Source: Affinundibacterium fentianense (GTDB lineage: Bacteria; Pseudomonadota; Gammaproteobacteria; Burkholderiales; Burkholderiaceae_D). Taken from it: a stretch of 64,000 nucleotides of DNA. Location of the stretch: the NCBI RefSeq assembly GCF_018139545.1, contig NZ_JAGSPJ010000004.1, positions 434,001-498,000 of the forward strand, read 5' to 3'. Within the stretch, counting starts at the first letter, position 1, and each line of letters begins with the position of its first letter. Below, in pieces: positions 28,601 through 37,329 of this stretch. The position numbers were made by a program, and so were the translations under genes. Under the pieces are notes generated by a model. The model worked only from the letters and a program-made list of their open reading frames with translations, was not told the origin of the DNA and did no database searches.

Positions 28601-28821
28601 TGCTGGTAGTGCCGAGTTTCTACGACAGTATTGAAATTGCACGCGATCGTATGATGGCGAAAATGGGCCGGCGTGCTGCAAGTTATAACCAAGTATTAGC
28701 GGTCTGTGTCACATTGTTAGAAGCTGTGTTGACCTTGACGTTTGTCCGCTTAATTTACCGCTTGGTGATGAAAGTCTTTTATGCCATTAGTGGCAAGAAA
28801 GCGAAGGTGGTCGCCTCTTAG
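25606..28821 (+). CDS. RND multidrug-type efflux pump
   Basis: A 1071-residue inner-membrane proton-driven exporter with the duplicated RND layout: 12 membrane helices in two sets of six, each set holding a large periplasmic loop (about residues 35-335 and 560-870). The proton-relay Asp pair is seen in GVLIDDAIVVREN (TM4), and the second half has the matching VAKNAILLLDAAR helix. Sequence character points to the HAE-1-like hydrophobe/amphiphile exporters rather than the heavy-metal type. Substrate unknown. Translationally tied to the adaptor gene 3 bases upstream. The C-terminus is lysine-rich. Confidence 0.95.
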   Translation: MFLSDFSIKRPIATIVLIIAMMAMGLLAMSKLRVNQNPDVEIPGLFVSIPYPGASPDTVEREIINRIEKSLQSVSGVDEVYSFANEGSAGFEMRFSFKKNMIEAAEEVRNVISTVRYKLPTEMREPIVQRFDPSTQPILNLALSSSSQSHAEISRLAEDTLATRLRGIAGVATVNVNGALRRELSVLLRAERLREFNVSAGEVVAALRSQNTNAPVGKVRGDLEEESIRLVGRIESPAEFQNIVVKRRGDQIVRLGQVATIEDGFADINGLSIRSGKPNVGIQVTRSREASTVSVAKNVVKAVEDINKELAKDHPGTKLEVTRDGGKDAQNSLNNVIESLIFGAVLTIFVVYAFLNSWRSTLITALSLPTSVIAAFIAVWLCGFTLNFMTLLGLSLAIGVLIDDAIVVRENIVRHMQNGSDRRTAALEGTAEIGLAVAATTFSIIAVFIPVAFMPGISGEWFRPFALTVTCSVLVSLGISFTLDPMLSAYWGDPADHHTAPKKGLSKVLARFNDWFDSQADRYGHVIAWALHHRRWMGAIALATFIGALVLQAKFGGTSFLPTADSGNLMIEVRTPASSSVEYARLKMERAAEMARSIPEVKETNSNINAAGGRIYVDIGKKNTRKRSAKEIAVELREKVKQLVGAEYVVLDDLNNGARKPIQIEFTGPDSRKLMEITNAYMEQLRKVPGAVDVGLSEQDPKKELKIEMNRGLANSMGISINDAAQALRVAFAGIEVGDWVDPTGETRDVAVRLHPSDRVSKENIERLPIAISGTNEMVPLDQIATVTMGKGPSAIEHSNGKRTITVSANAQGRSSGEVTKEAMALAESFNYPPGYGLSLAGAGQDQNELFTEMLIALISGIGLMYLILVMQFGSFTAPLAVMLSLPLSLIGVVVALMITGSTINLMSFIGIIMLMGLVAKNAILLLDAARKQEKEGMDREEALMHAGRVRLRPILMTTFALIAGMIPVALGLGEGGEFYRPLAIAIIGGTITSTILTLLVVPSFYDSIEIARDRMMAKMGRRAASYNQVLAVCVTLLEAVLTLTFVRLIYRLVMKVFYAISGKKAKVVAS

Positions 28822-29157
28822 AGATTACTTTTGTTGTTAAGCGTATTCAAGTCAGCACCACTTTCTTGAATACGTGATCATGTAGTATGGAAGTGAGTAG
28901 TACCGGTTTGAGCCTGCAAATTTTTTTGCAGGCTTTTTTTTGCGTAAAAATGGCTTCGTCTTTATGACAGATTTTAGTGACTTCTGTGTGTCATAAGCTT
29001 TGTACTGAAATAGGTTTTCTAATTCATCAATTCGTCACATTTGCTTTCTATACTCGCCAAATCAAGTGCTTCGATCATTTGATCACGCATCCGTATCTGA
29101 AGGCGCTGAATTATTCTTGTTCAGCATTTTGTACTTATTGTTTTTGGAACTCTAATC
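28822..29157. other. Intergenic region between RND pump and PhoX-type genes
   Basis: Contains a 10-bp stem CGTATTCAAG / CTTGAATACG (28842-28851 / 28865-28874), a strong terminator at 28911-28941, and an inverted pair TTATGACA (28962-28969) / TGTCATAA (28989-28996) in the upstream region of the PhoX-type gene. No gene seen. Confidence 0.6.
28911..28941 (+). terminator. Intrinsic terminator of the RND operon
   Basis: AGCCTGCAAA (28911-28920) pairs with TTTGCAGGCT (28925-28934), followed by a run of T to 28941. It ends the adaptor-pump operon. Confidence 0.88.
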
Positions 29158-31125
29158 ATGTCAAATCAAATTCATCTTGGACGTCGTCAAGCGCTCAAAT
29201 TTTTAGCAGGCGCACCTCTGCTGCCGCTTGGTTCAGTTTCTGTTGCTTCTATGCTGACAGCTTGCGGCGGTAGTACCAATACGGCGGAGCTTGTAACAAA
29301 ACCAGCGCCAAGCTTTGTTTCGGCAGTATTTGGTGGTATGCCAGCGCCAACATTAGCAAATCCGGCCGCGATGGCAACGACGACAGTTGGTTCAACGTTA
29401 AAAGTGATTATGAGTGACAAGAGCGAGAAAGATTACAAGCTCGCGTATCAAACTTTCTTTATTACAGGTGATATGGTCGATGATGGAAAGGGCGGAAAAA
29501 TACTCGCGGGTGGTTACTACGATATTAATAATAAGCCGATTTTGGATAGCTCAGTTGCAGGCAAAGAGCGTCAATTTTTTTCTGATTCTCCAGACGGCAC
29601 CTCGTTACTGTCCCTGCCAAATCCTAGTGTTTCTGGGATTAAGGGCAAAGCAGTCTTCGCCGTTGTTCAATTTGAATACACCACTCGAGATCAAGCTCTC
29701 GCAGATCGGTACGGTCAATTACCTTCCCCTATTGCTGTTTTGACACTTGATCAGGACCAAACAACCGGAAAATTAAGTCTCGTCAAATACCATAATGTCG
29801 ATACCTCAAAAGCCCACGGACTCTGGATCACTTGCGGCTCTAGTTTGTCACCGTGGAGCACACACTTATCTTCGGAAGAATACGAACCTGATGCGCAGTT
29901 TATCGACAGCGATGCGCAATTTAAGGCCTTTAGCAAGAATACTTTTGGTAGCGAGACTGCCGCTAACCCATATCATTACGGACACTTGCCCGAAGTGACC
30001 GTGAACCCAGATGGAACTGGTACGATCAAAAAACATTATTGCCTCGGTCGAATTTCACACGAATTGGTTCAAGTGATGCCAGATAATCGTACGGTCTTAA
30101 TGGGTGATGATGCGACAAATAGTGGGCTCTTTATGTTTGTCGCGGATGTAGAAAAAGATTTGTCAGCAGGAACCTTGTATGTCGCGAAAATTGGTGCTGG
30201 ATTTTCGATTGATCCGGCGGCTGCGGGCGCCAAATTGAGTTGGATCAATTTGGGTCATGCGACCAGCGCGGAAATTGAGACGCTGGCCAACACCTTGAAG
30301 CCATCCGACATTATGAGTGTGTCCAAAACTGATCCAGCGGATCCAAGTTATACCAAAATATGGTTTGGTGGAAAAGCAAATTGGGTCAAAGTAAAACCAG
30401 GTATGGAGAAGGCAGCAGCGTTTCTAGAGACGCATCGTTATGCTTATTTGGCGGGCGGTAGTATGGGCTTTACAAAAATGGAAGGTACCACCGTCAATAT
30501 CAAAGACAAAATCGCTTACTCTGCGTTGCAAAATATGGTCGATTCCATGGTCAAAGACAATGCAAAAGGATGGAATGCGCAGAGTGGCATTGCATTGGAA
30601 AAACCTTTAGTCGCTGGCGGTATCATGGCGCATACGATGAGCGGTGGACAAAGCGATACAGCTGGAGTAGCTATCAAGTCAGAATGGGTTCCTAATCTTA
30701 CTAAAGCCCTGTTAGTAGGTGAAGATATTGCGGCTGACACACTCGGCAATTTGGCGAATCCAGATAAAATTGGCAATCCAGATAATCTCAAATTCTCCGA
30801 AAAACTACGGACTTTATTTATTGGCGAAGACAGCGGCTACCATGTGAATAACTTCCTCTGGGCATATAACGTGGACACCAAGGTATTATCCCGCTTGATG
30901 TCGATGCCGAGTGGGGGCGAAGCGACAGGTTTGCATGTGGTAGATGATCTGAATGGATGGACTTATATCACAAGCAATTTCCAGCATCCAGGTGATTGGA
31001 GCGCGTCTTTGCACGGGAAAGTGCAAGCAACTTTGGATCCTTTGGTCCGTGCCAATTACAAAGATCGGTTCGGTGCAGCGGTCGGCTACTTAACGGCGGA
31101 CGTTAGCGGCGTCAAGTTGGGTTAA
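29158..31125 (+). CDS. PhoX-family (DUF839) phosphatase-like protein, Tat-exported
   Basis: A 655-residue protein of the PhoX/DUF839 family, calcium- and iron-dependent alkaline phosphatases folded as a beta-propeller. The N-terminus has a twin-arginine motif (GRRQALKFLA, Arg9-Arg10), and a lipobox-like LTAC ends at Cys36, so it may be a Tat-exported lipoprotein. Family segments such as WVKVKPG, FLETHRYAYLAGGS and the late FIGEDSGYH/DDLNGWTYIT are present. Phosphate-ester hydrolysis is expected but the substrate is not certain for this branch. Monocistronic, with its own terminator. A TGTCATAA inverted pair upstream could be a control site. Confidence 0.82.
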   Translation: MSNQIHLGRRQALKFLAGAPLLPLGSVSVASMLTACGGSTNTAELVTKPAPSFVSAVFGGMPAPTLANPAAMATTTVGSTLKVIMSDKSEKDYKLAYQTFFITGDMVDDGKGGKILAGGYYDINNKPILDSSVAGKERQFFSDSPDGTSLLSLPNPSVSGIKGKAVFAVVQFEYTTRDQALADRYGQLPSPIAVLTLDQDQTTGKLSLVKYHNVDTSKAHGLWITCGSSLSPWSTHLSSEEYEPDAQFIDSDAQFKAFSKNTFGSETAANPYHYGHLPEVTVNPDGTGTIKKHYCLGRISHELVQVMPDNRTVLMGDDATNSGLFMFVADVEKDLSAGTLYVAKIGAGFSIDPAAAGAKLSWINLGHATSAEIETLANTLKPSDIMSVSKTDPADPSYTKIWFGGKANWVKVKPGMEKAAAFLETHRYAYLAGGSMGFTKMEGTTVNIKDKIAYSALQNMVDSMVKDNAKGWNAQSGIALEKPLVAGGIMAHTMSGGQSDTAGVAIKSEWVPNLTKALLVGEDIAADTLGNLANPDKIGNPDNLKFSEKLRTLFIGEDSGYHVNNFLWAYNVDTKVLSRLMSMPSGGEATGLHVVDDLNGWTYITSNFQHPGDWSASLHGKVQATLDPLVRANYKDRFGAAVGYLTADVSGVKLG

Positions 31126-31156
31126 GTAATTTGCCTGCGATTTGGATCGCACGAGA

Positions 31157-31189
31157 AAAGCGATACGCAATTTGGTATCGCTTTTTTTG
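31157..31189 (+). terminator. Intrinsic terminator of the PhoX-type gene
   Basis: Stem AGCGATAC (31159-31166) / GTATCGCT (31175-31182) followed by seven more T; about 35 bases after the stop codon and just before the convergent chrA stop. Confidence 0.85.
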
Positions 31190-31198
31190 TCTCAGTTA

Positions 31199-32536
31199 TT
31201 ATAAAAGCTGGAACGAGAGTCCTAGTCCTGCAAATAGAATCAGGGTCCATTGAATTTTGGCTTTAAAGTGAAATAAAGCAATCACGGCGCAGGCGGTCAT
31301 TAAGCCAGCCAAAGTATCAATTTGTGCGTTGAATCCATGCGGCCAGACGATATGGTAGGTAAAAAAGATCGCCAAATTCAAGACTACGCCAACCACCGCA
31401 GCGGTGATCGCATTGAGTGGTGCTTCAACCTGTAATTTGCCCTGACTGCTTTCAATCAATGGGCCACCTGCTAGAATAAAAATAAAAGATGGCAAGAAAG
31501 TAAACCAAGTCACTAAAATTGCAGCAAAGCTTCCCGCTAAAAAGAGTTGTTCTGGACCGAATAATTGCTGCACGTAGGCCGTCACAAAACCAACAAAACT
31601 CAGCACCATGATTAAGGGGCCAGGCGTACTTTCACCGAGTGCCAGGCCGTCCATCATTTGGGTCGGCGTTAGCCATCGATAGTAGTCGACGGCCTCTTGC
31701 ATCACGTAGGGTAAAACGGCGTAGGCTCCGCCAAATGTTAACAAAGCTGTTTTGGTGAAAAACCATGCCATTTGCGTCAAACTATGTTGCCAGCCGAAGG
31801 CAATCCAGAGACTGCATAGTGGTAAGGCCCATAGAAATAGGCCAGTCAGGATCACGCGAGATAAACCTGACCAATGGAATAGGGTGTGTTGCGCGCGGGG
31901 ACTATCGTCATCGATCACAGCGCGCCTTTGATGTGCTGGCGACGGGTTTGTATTGGCCGATGCATGGGACCCGCAAAAGTGTTGAGGTATCCATCTTCCA
32001 CCAAGAAGGCCCAGCACGGCAGCGCCTAAAATGATGAACGGAAACCCAACCTGAAATGCAAACAGAGCGATAAATGCGATCGCAGCGATACCATAGAGAC
32101 TACTATTTTTTAATGTTCGAGTACCGATTTTATAGCTAGCGTGGATCACAATAGCAGCGACTGCGGGCTTTATTCCGTAGAGAATCCCTGCGATGATAGG
32201 CAAGTTGCCGAATGCCAGATAGACCCACGACAAAATGATGATAAGCAATAGGGAGGGTAAGACGAACAAACTACCTGCCACGATGCCTCCGGGTGTCCCA
32301 TGCAAAAGCCATCCTAAATACGTCGCAAGTTGTTGTGCCTCTGGACCTGGCAAAACCATGCAATAGTTCAGTGCGTGCAGAAAACGACGTTCGGAAATCC
32401 AACGACGTTGTTCGACTAATTCCTGATGCATAATCGCAATTTGTCCGGCCGGACCACCAAAACTGATACAGCCCAATTTGAACCAGAATCGGCAAGCCTC
32501 TGAAAAGCTGGGAGAAGTGGTTGAGTGTTCTGACAT
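31199..32536 (-). CDS. chrA: Chromate transporter, ChrA (CHR) family
   Basis: A 445-residue long-form CHR protein with two homologous halves, each a bundle of hydrophobic helices. The N-terminal half carries the hallmark FGGPAGQIAIMH and the PGPEAQQLATYLGW motifs; the second half repeats them as FGGAYAVLPYV and LGESTPGPLIM. ChrA proteins export chromate and give chromate resistance, although many homologues in uncontaminated environments have unproven roles. No chrB or chrC regulator lies beside it. Divergent from the TMEM175-type gene. Confidence 0.93.
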   Translation of the reverse strand: MSEHSTTSPSFSEACRFWFKLGCISFGGPAGQIAIMHQELVEQRRWISERRFLHALNYCMVLPGPEAQQLATYLGWLLHGTPGGIVAGSLFVLPSLLLIIILSWVYLAFGNLPIIAGILYGIKPAVAAIVIHASYKIGTRTLKNSSLYGIAAIAFIALFAFQVGFPFIILGAAVLGLLGGRWIPQHFCGSHASANTNPSPAHQRRAVIDDDSPRAQHTLFHWSGLSRVILTGLFLWALPLCSLWIAFGWQHSLTQMAWFFTKTALLTFGGAYAVLPYVMQEAVDYYRWLTPTQMMDGLALGESTPGPLIMVLSFVGFVTAYVQQLFGPEQLFLAGSFAAILVTWFTFLPSFIFILAGGPLIESSQGKLQVEAPLNAITAAVVGVVLNLAIFFTYHIVWPHGFNAQIDTLAGLMTACAVIALFHFKAKIQWTLILFAGLGLSFQLL

Positions 32537-32672
32537 GGTTTAATTTTCTAAATTGCAGGACGGGGATGGGTTTTTGTCTTTGAATCGGAGAATTCAGGAA
32601 TAGATTGTAATCGTGGTCGAAAAAGTCGATAGCGTTTTATTTGTGATAAAAATATAAGCAGAGGAGATCAAA

Positions 32673-33257
32673 ATGGGAAAGGGGCGGTTTGAAGCTTTTA
32701 GTGATGGTGTCATTGCGATCATCATCACAATCATGGTGTTGGAATTAAAAGTACCGCATGGGAGTGAATTGACGACGCTGTTGCCCTTGCTTCCGGTATT
32801 TTTAAGCTATGTGCTAAGTTTTATCTATATTGGAATCTATTGGAATAATCACCATCACATGTTGCATGCGACTCATAAAATTAGTGCGGGCAACCTCTGG
32901 GCGAATCTACATTTATTATTCTGGCTATCATTGATTCCTTTTTCCACAGGATGGATGGGCGAAAATCATTTCGCTGCGGGGCCGACGGCGCTCTATGGTC
33001 TGAACCTTTTTATGGCCGCATTGGCGTATTGGATGTTGCAATATAGTTTGATTTGTTCGGCCGGTGACAGCTCTTTATTACGAAAAGCGATCGGTGCGGA
33101 CATAAAAGGAAAATTGTCTCTGTTGCTGTATGCGTTAGCGATTTTGTTGGCCTTTCAACTTGCCCTGCTCTCGCAGTTAATTTATGTTGCGGTGGCGTTG
33201 ATGTGGCTCATTCCCGATCGCCGTATTGAACAAGTACTAAAAGAAAATAAAGAGTAG
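32673..33257 (+). CDS. TMEM175 (DUF1211) family potassium channel-like protein
   Basis: A 194-residue membrane protein with about six helices. The first helix has the RFEAFSDGVIAIIITIMVLEL signature of the TMEM175 family, and a NNHHHMLH stretch follows. Bacterial TMEM175 proteins form tetrameric potassium-selective leak channels whose filter lies in helix 1. A good GAGGAG (32660-32665) precedes the ATG. It stands alone; the S33 lipoprotein gene follows 56 bases later and could be co-transcribed. Confidence 0.88.
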   Translation: MGKGRFEAFSDGVIAIIITIMVLELKVPHGSELTTLLPLLPVFLSYVLSFIYIGIYWNNHHHMLHATHKISAGNLWANLHLLFWLSLIPFSTGWMGENHFAAGPTALYGLNLFMAALAYWMLQYSLICSAGDSSLLRKAIGADIKGKLSLLLYALAILLAFQLALLSQLIYVAVALMWLIPDRRIEQVLKENKE

Positions 33258-33313
33258 AGATGGCTGTCTCAGCAGTTGTCTTCAATAAGAAATCAACATG
33301 AAAAGGAGTCGAA

Positions 33314-34366
33314 ATGAAAATAGGGATACTCGCGATATGCTTACTGAGTTTGATGGCCTGTCAAAAGGTCGAATCACCGAAAACCAACACTACCGATCAA
33401 TTAGCGACCGCATCACCCGCCTACCTTGATTATAGCCAACGAGATGATCGTTTATCGGGTGGGGTTAAATTGGTCAAGATCACCACACCTAAGGGGGATT
33501 TCAAGGTATGGACCAAGCGTGTTGGTAACAATCCGACGATGAAAGTACTGCTTTTGCATGGTGGGCCAGGGATGACCCATGAATACTTCGAGGTATTTGA
33601 TAGCTATTTTCCGAACGCAGGAATTGAGTACTACTACTACGATCAACTTGGATCGTATTACAGTGAACAACCTGAGGATGCAAGTTTGGTTGATTTGCCG
33701 CGCTATGTTGAGGAAGTCGAACAAGTGCGTATAGCGCTTGGACTCGATGCCAAAAATTTCTATCTATTGGGGCATTCTTGGGGCGGTATCCTCGCGATGG
33801 AATACGCGTTGAAGTACCAGAACAACTTGAAAGGGCTGATCATTTCGAATATGGTCGATAGTATTCCAGCCTATAACGACTATGCAAAAAATGTCTTGAT
33901 GCCCGCTATGGATCAGTCCGTGCTAAAGGAAACGCAGGCGCTTGAAGCCGCAGGAAAATATGAAGATCCACGTTATATGGAGCTCTTAATTCCGCACCAC
34001 TATGAGAAACATGTGTTGCGTATGCCCGAGGCAAATTGGCCGGATCCAATGAAGCGCGCGATTAAACACGTGAATGGTAAAATCTACGTATCGATGCAAG
34101 GACCGAGTGAACTGGGGGCAAGCGGCAAATTACTCAATTGGGACCGTAGTGCCGATCTTGGCAAGATCACTGTTCCCACTTTAACAATTGGCGGTCAGCA
34201 CGACACGATGGATCCCGCCTACATGGCGCAGATGGCGACCAAGGTCAAGCGAGGTCGGGCTTTGACTTGTCCGAATGGCAGTCATATGTCGATGTATGAC
34301 GATAGTGCAAACTATTTTCCAGGGTTAATTCAGTTTATCAAGGACGTCGATCAAGGTAAATTCTAA
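33314..34366 (+). CDS. Proline iminopeptidase-family (S33) lipoprotein hydrolase
   Basis: A 350-residue alpha/beta hydrolase with a lipoprotein signal (lipobox LMAC, Cys16). Oxyanion motif HGGPGMTHEYF and a nucleophile elbow GHSWGG match prolyl aminopeptidases; the acid in GGQHDTMDP and His in NGSHMS complete the triad. S33 enzymes remove N-terminal proline from peptides, which here would happen at the cell envelope. A YDQLGS segment after the oxyanion loop is typical for the family. AAAAGGAG precedes the ATG. Confidence 0.87.
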   Translation: MKIGILAICLLSLMACQKVESPKTNTTDQLATASPAYLDYSQRDDRLSGGVKLVKITTPKGDFKVWTKRVGNNPTMKVLLLHGGPGMTHEYFEVFDSYFPNAGIEYYYYDQLGSYYSEQPEDASLVDLPRYVEEVEQVRIALGLDAKNFYLLGHSWGGILAMEYALKYQNNLKGLIISNMVDSIPAYNDYAKNVLMPAMDQSVLKETQALEAAGKYEDPRYMELLIPHHYEKHVLRMPEANWPDPMKRAIKHVNGKIYVSMQGPSELGASGKLLNWDRSADLGKITVPTLTIGGQHDTMDPAYMAQMATKVKRGRALTCPNGSHMSMYDDSANYFPGLIQFIKDVDQGKF

Positions 34367-34400
34367 GGACATCGAAGAGATTAAGTAGCGTAACTAAGTT

Positions 34401-34460
34401 GAATTAAGTTGAAATAATTTGAATTAAGTTGAAATAATTTGAATTAGCTTGGAATAAGCC
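34401..34460 (+). repeat. 20-bp tandem repeat after the S33 gene
   Basis: Two identical 20-base units (34401-34420 and 34421-34440, GAATTAAGTTGAAATAATTT) and a third degenerate unit to 34460. AT-rich, non-coding, between convergent genes. Confidence 0.85.
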
Positions 34461-34467
34461 GAAATAA

Positions 34468-34504
34468 AAAGCGAGATTCACGTAATGTGATTCTCGCTTT
34501 TTTT
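34468..34504. terminator. Bidirectional terminator between S33 and DUF4214 genes
   Basis: AAAGCGAGATTCAC / GTGATTCTCGCTTT stem (one mismatch) with T residues on the 3' side and an A-rich 5' side, so it can act for both convergent genes. Confidence 0.8.
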
Positions 34505-34518
34505 CTTCAGTTTTTGAA

Positions 34519-36153
34519 TTATTGGCCTTGTATGCTCAACTTAGTCGCGACCGTTAACACATCTTTTGCTTCGATTTTAGCAGTCAGACCACGGTACTTG
34601 GCATCCGCGATTTGCCAAGTGTAGGCGATCCCCGTCGCACCATCACTCGTCGTTTCATTTTTGAATTTGCAGGCGGAGAAGGTTCCCGCTGGAACAGTCA
34701 CGCTCTCGATTCCTAAGAAGCTCAATTTATCAGTTTGCGTCACTTCTGGATAGGTAATCGGGAATGCACTACCGACCGCTTCTTGTTTTACTTTATAAGT
34801 CTGTTCGTAAGTTTCATTCACCGCCATCGAAAAAGGTGTGCGCTTGGGCGGCGTCATGGTTGCTACGACATTGTAGTCGCCAAAGCCTGGTAGAGTGAGT
34901 GTGACGATATTGCCATAGGCGAGCGATTCATTGTCGTAAACATTGATATAGGACTTAATTTTGCTGACCGTGCCGGTTCCAACTCCACTTAGTATGGTGG
35001 TATCGGTCAATAGTTCTTGCGCATTTGTGCCTTTAAAGTTCACCGTACCATTGGGTTTGTAATTCACTACATACACAGTGGTTGTTCCAAGACTAGCGAC
35101 CGTGGACGACATCTCGGTGCTATAAGTAACCCCTTGCTTGATCAGATTCATGTTGTAGCAGTCTTTGGATGCGCCCGTTCCACTGCCTGAATTATTGCCA
35201 CCGTTGTTACCGTTATTGTTTCCGTTGTTGTTTCCAGTATTGCCGTTAGGATTAAACGCAGCGCTTGCGTTGAAGCTGGTATCGAGCATGTTGATCGTGT
35301 TTTTTGCTTCCGTGGTACTCGCGGCGGTAATTTTCGCAACAATCGCCATAGTTTTTTCGATCGACTCTTGTGGGGAGTTGTAATTTAACCCTTGCTCGAC
35401 CGCGAAAAATAGACCAACGTTGACTTTGTTGTCGAGTAATTGCGTGACCCAGCCCCAAGTCGGATCTCCAGCAAAAGTATGCGCTGAATTCAACATGGTT
35501 GCGACCAAATTGCCCTTCGATGAATTGCCGCTCGCTAGTTGACCAGCCCAATAGTTGATGTCGGCATCTGGTGGTGCAGTGGTCCCAGTACGACCGAGTA
35601 CATTTTTATAAATGATTTTGACAAAGTCTGCATTCGACATGCTCGCAGAATAGCCGGTCAAACTGGAGTACTCGACTGCAGCACCGTAGAAACTATTGGA
35701 TAAGGCATCGACCGTCATGCCATCTTTGATTTTGTCGATCCAATACGATAGACCATCCGCGTCGGGAACACGATTAAAGAAGGCAATATACAACTCAACC
35801 AAAGTTTTGAGGCTGGCCTCTGGAATCGTTTTGGACTTATCTCCCACGGCTAGATTGATGCTAACGTCATTGAATTTTAGAATGGACGTATTCGATACGT
35901 TGACAGTGCCACCACTGCCTATCTTATCTTGAACTGCAAAACCAGTGGCGGTGCGGGTAATGGAGAAATTGTTGCGAATGCCTGCAAAACTGACTGTATC
36001 GACTGGTGCTGCGGGTGGCCCGCTAAAGATACCTAAGCCGATAGCTTTAGGCGGCGGTGTTTGTTTGACGGCTTCCCCACCGCAGGCGACTAAGGATGCA
36101 GCAATAATGCTGCATAACAATGCACTCTGGCGCAATTTAACGACGTGACTCAT
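34519..36153 (-). CDS. DUF4214-containing lipoprotein
   Basis: A 544-residue probable lipoprotein: signal with lipobox LVAC followed by GGE. DUF4214 helical units are seen (LYIAFFNRVPDADGLSYWIDKI and, one unit later, IYKNVLGRTGTTAPPDADINYW), the motif found in many S-layer and surface-associated bacterial proteins. A Gly/Asn-rich low-complexity linker (about residues 300-330) joins a C-terminal beta-rich domain with two or three Cys. An ATG 20 codons upstream is in frame, but AGAGGGG before the ATG at 36153 and the signal sequence fix the start. Exact function unknown; surface adhesion or matrix role is a guess. Confidence 0.75.
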   Translation of the reverse strand: MSHVVKLRQSALLCSIIAASLVACGGEAVKQTPPPKAIGLGIFSGPPAAPVDTVSFAGIRNNFSITRTATGFAVQDKIGSGGTVNVSNTSILKFNDVSINLAVGDKSKTIPEASLKTLVELYIAFFNRVPDADGLSYWIDKIKDGMTVDALSNSFYGAAVEYSSLTGYSASMSNADFVKIIYKNVLGRTGTTAPPDADINYWAGQLASGNSSKGNLVATMLNSAHTFAGDPTWGWVTQLLDNKVNVGLFFAVEQGLNYNSPQESIEKTMAIVAKITAASTTEAKNTINMLDTSFNASAAFNPNGNTGNNNGNNNGNNGGNNSGSGTGASKDCYNMNLIKQGVTYSTEMSSTVASLGTTTVYVVNYKPNGTVNFKGTNAQELLTDTTILSGVGTGTVSKIKSYINVYDNESLAYGNIVTLTLPGFGDYNVVATMTPPKRTPFSMAVNETYEQTYKVKQEAVGSAFPITYPEVTQTDKLSFLGIESVTVPAGTFSACKFKNETTSDGATGIAYTWQIADAKYRGLTAKIEAKDVLTVATKLSIQGQ

Positions 36154-36415
36154 GTTTTGACCCCTCTCAAATGGAATTGGCTTGGTTTCTCTTTGACTGT
36201 TCAAGCATGCCAAACGACCTTTGGCTGCGCATTCTTATTGCTTGATAGCATGACGAAATACATGCTTAGAGGTATACGCGAGAAGTCAGGTGAAAATAGC
36301 TCAAAAAATTCGACAAAGGCAAAAAACAGATAAGACAGGAATGCAAGGAATTCGCAAATGAAGGCTTCCGTTTTTGATAATGCGATGGAGCAACTTTCCA
36401 TCGAGGCAAGTGTAT

Positions 36416-37111
36416 TTAGCTTTCTTCAATCGATAAATCGAGTGTGTGGCGTATCCTCAGGCAAAGCTCACTTGGAGTACGAGCAATCAGTTCTTCAGGT
36501 ATCTCGAACTTTTTATGCAGACGTTTAAAGTTTTCAAAGCCGTAGGAAACCACAAAAGGATGCATCCCAGCGCGGAGCGCGGCTGCGTAGTCTTTGTGTT
36601 CATCTCCACAAGTATAGGCGCGTGCTGGGTTGATCTCCCACTGTTGACGGGCTTGTCGAAATGCGTCGGCTTTACTCCCGTGCACTGGGACATGGGCAAA
36701 AAAATCGAGCGCAGCGAGATCGATATCGTGTCGAGCGAACAGCTTCTCCATCGTGATTTTAGGTTCAAAACTGACATTCCGCGTGACTAAGCCTAGCCGT
36801 ATCTGTTTGTGCGCGATCAGATCCTTAATCAGCTGAGCCAAACCATCATACAAGCGTGCTTCCTCCCGATAGACTTCGGTCAGACTGGTTAAGATTTGTT
36901 GGCGACTTTTTTTCCCGATCTGCTTTTTGATATTCGTGGGAAATTCTTTGAGGCCGCCGAGATATTTAAAGAATTTGTGCCTTTGTTGAAAGCTGTCTAA
37001 ATCGCCAATCGCCATTCCATGTAGCGCGAATGTTTGTTCAATTGCACTGAAGGCATCGATAATGGTGCCATCTGCATCAAAAATAATCAGTTTTTGTTTA
37101 TTTGGGTACAT
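36416..37111 (-). CDS. HAD-superfamily hydrolase
   Basis: A 231-residue cytosolic phosphatase-type HAD protein. Motif I is IIFDADGTI (nucleophile Asp12, general-acid Asp14), motif II the LVTRN Thr, motif III the Lys in VHGSKADAF, and motif IV YTCGDEHKDY. The helical cap inserted after motif I (about 20-95) classes it near phosphoglycolate-phosphatase-like enzymes. Substrate unknown. A single gene, divergent from the following GNAT. Confidence 0.85.
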   Translation of the reverse strand: MYPNKQKLIIFDADGTIIDAFSAIEQTFALHGMAIGDLDSFQQRHKFFKYLGGLKEFPTNIKKQIGKKSRQQILTSLTEVYREEARLYDGLAQLIKDLIAHKQIRLGLVTRNVSFEPKITMEKLFARHDIDLAALDFFAHVPVHGSKADAFRQARQQWEINPARAYTCGDEHKDYAAALRAGMHPFVVSYGFENFKRLHKKFEIPEELIARTPSELCLRIRHTLDLSIEES

Positions 37112-37329
37112 AAGCCATTTTGTTTTTAATAAGCCAATGAAACGTGCAGGATGATATTACTCAACGAGATTGCGCCAGCTTGGAAAGCGACTGTTGGGGT
37201 CGGACATGCAGAGTCACAGGCTGCTTGCATCTTGCGTTTTCTTCGCTTAGCTTGTTCCTAGTGATCTTAAGGCGCAAAATTGACAACTTGATGACCCAGC
37301 GATGTGACGAAATCAAAGGACGTGTAACT

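Noticed and set aside
28987-29006. Classical Pho box before the PhoX-type gene
   Set aside because: GTGTCAT is followed at 11-base spacing by TTTGTAC, which matches the second half-site at only a few positions.
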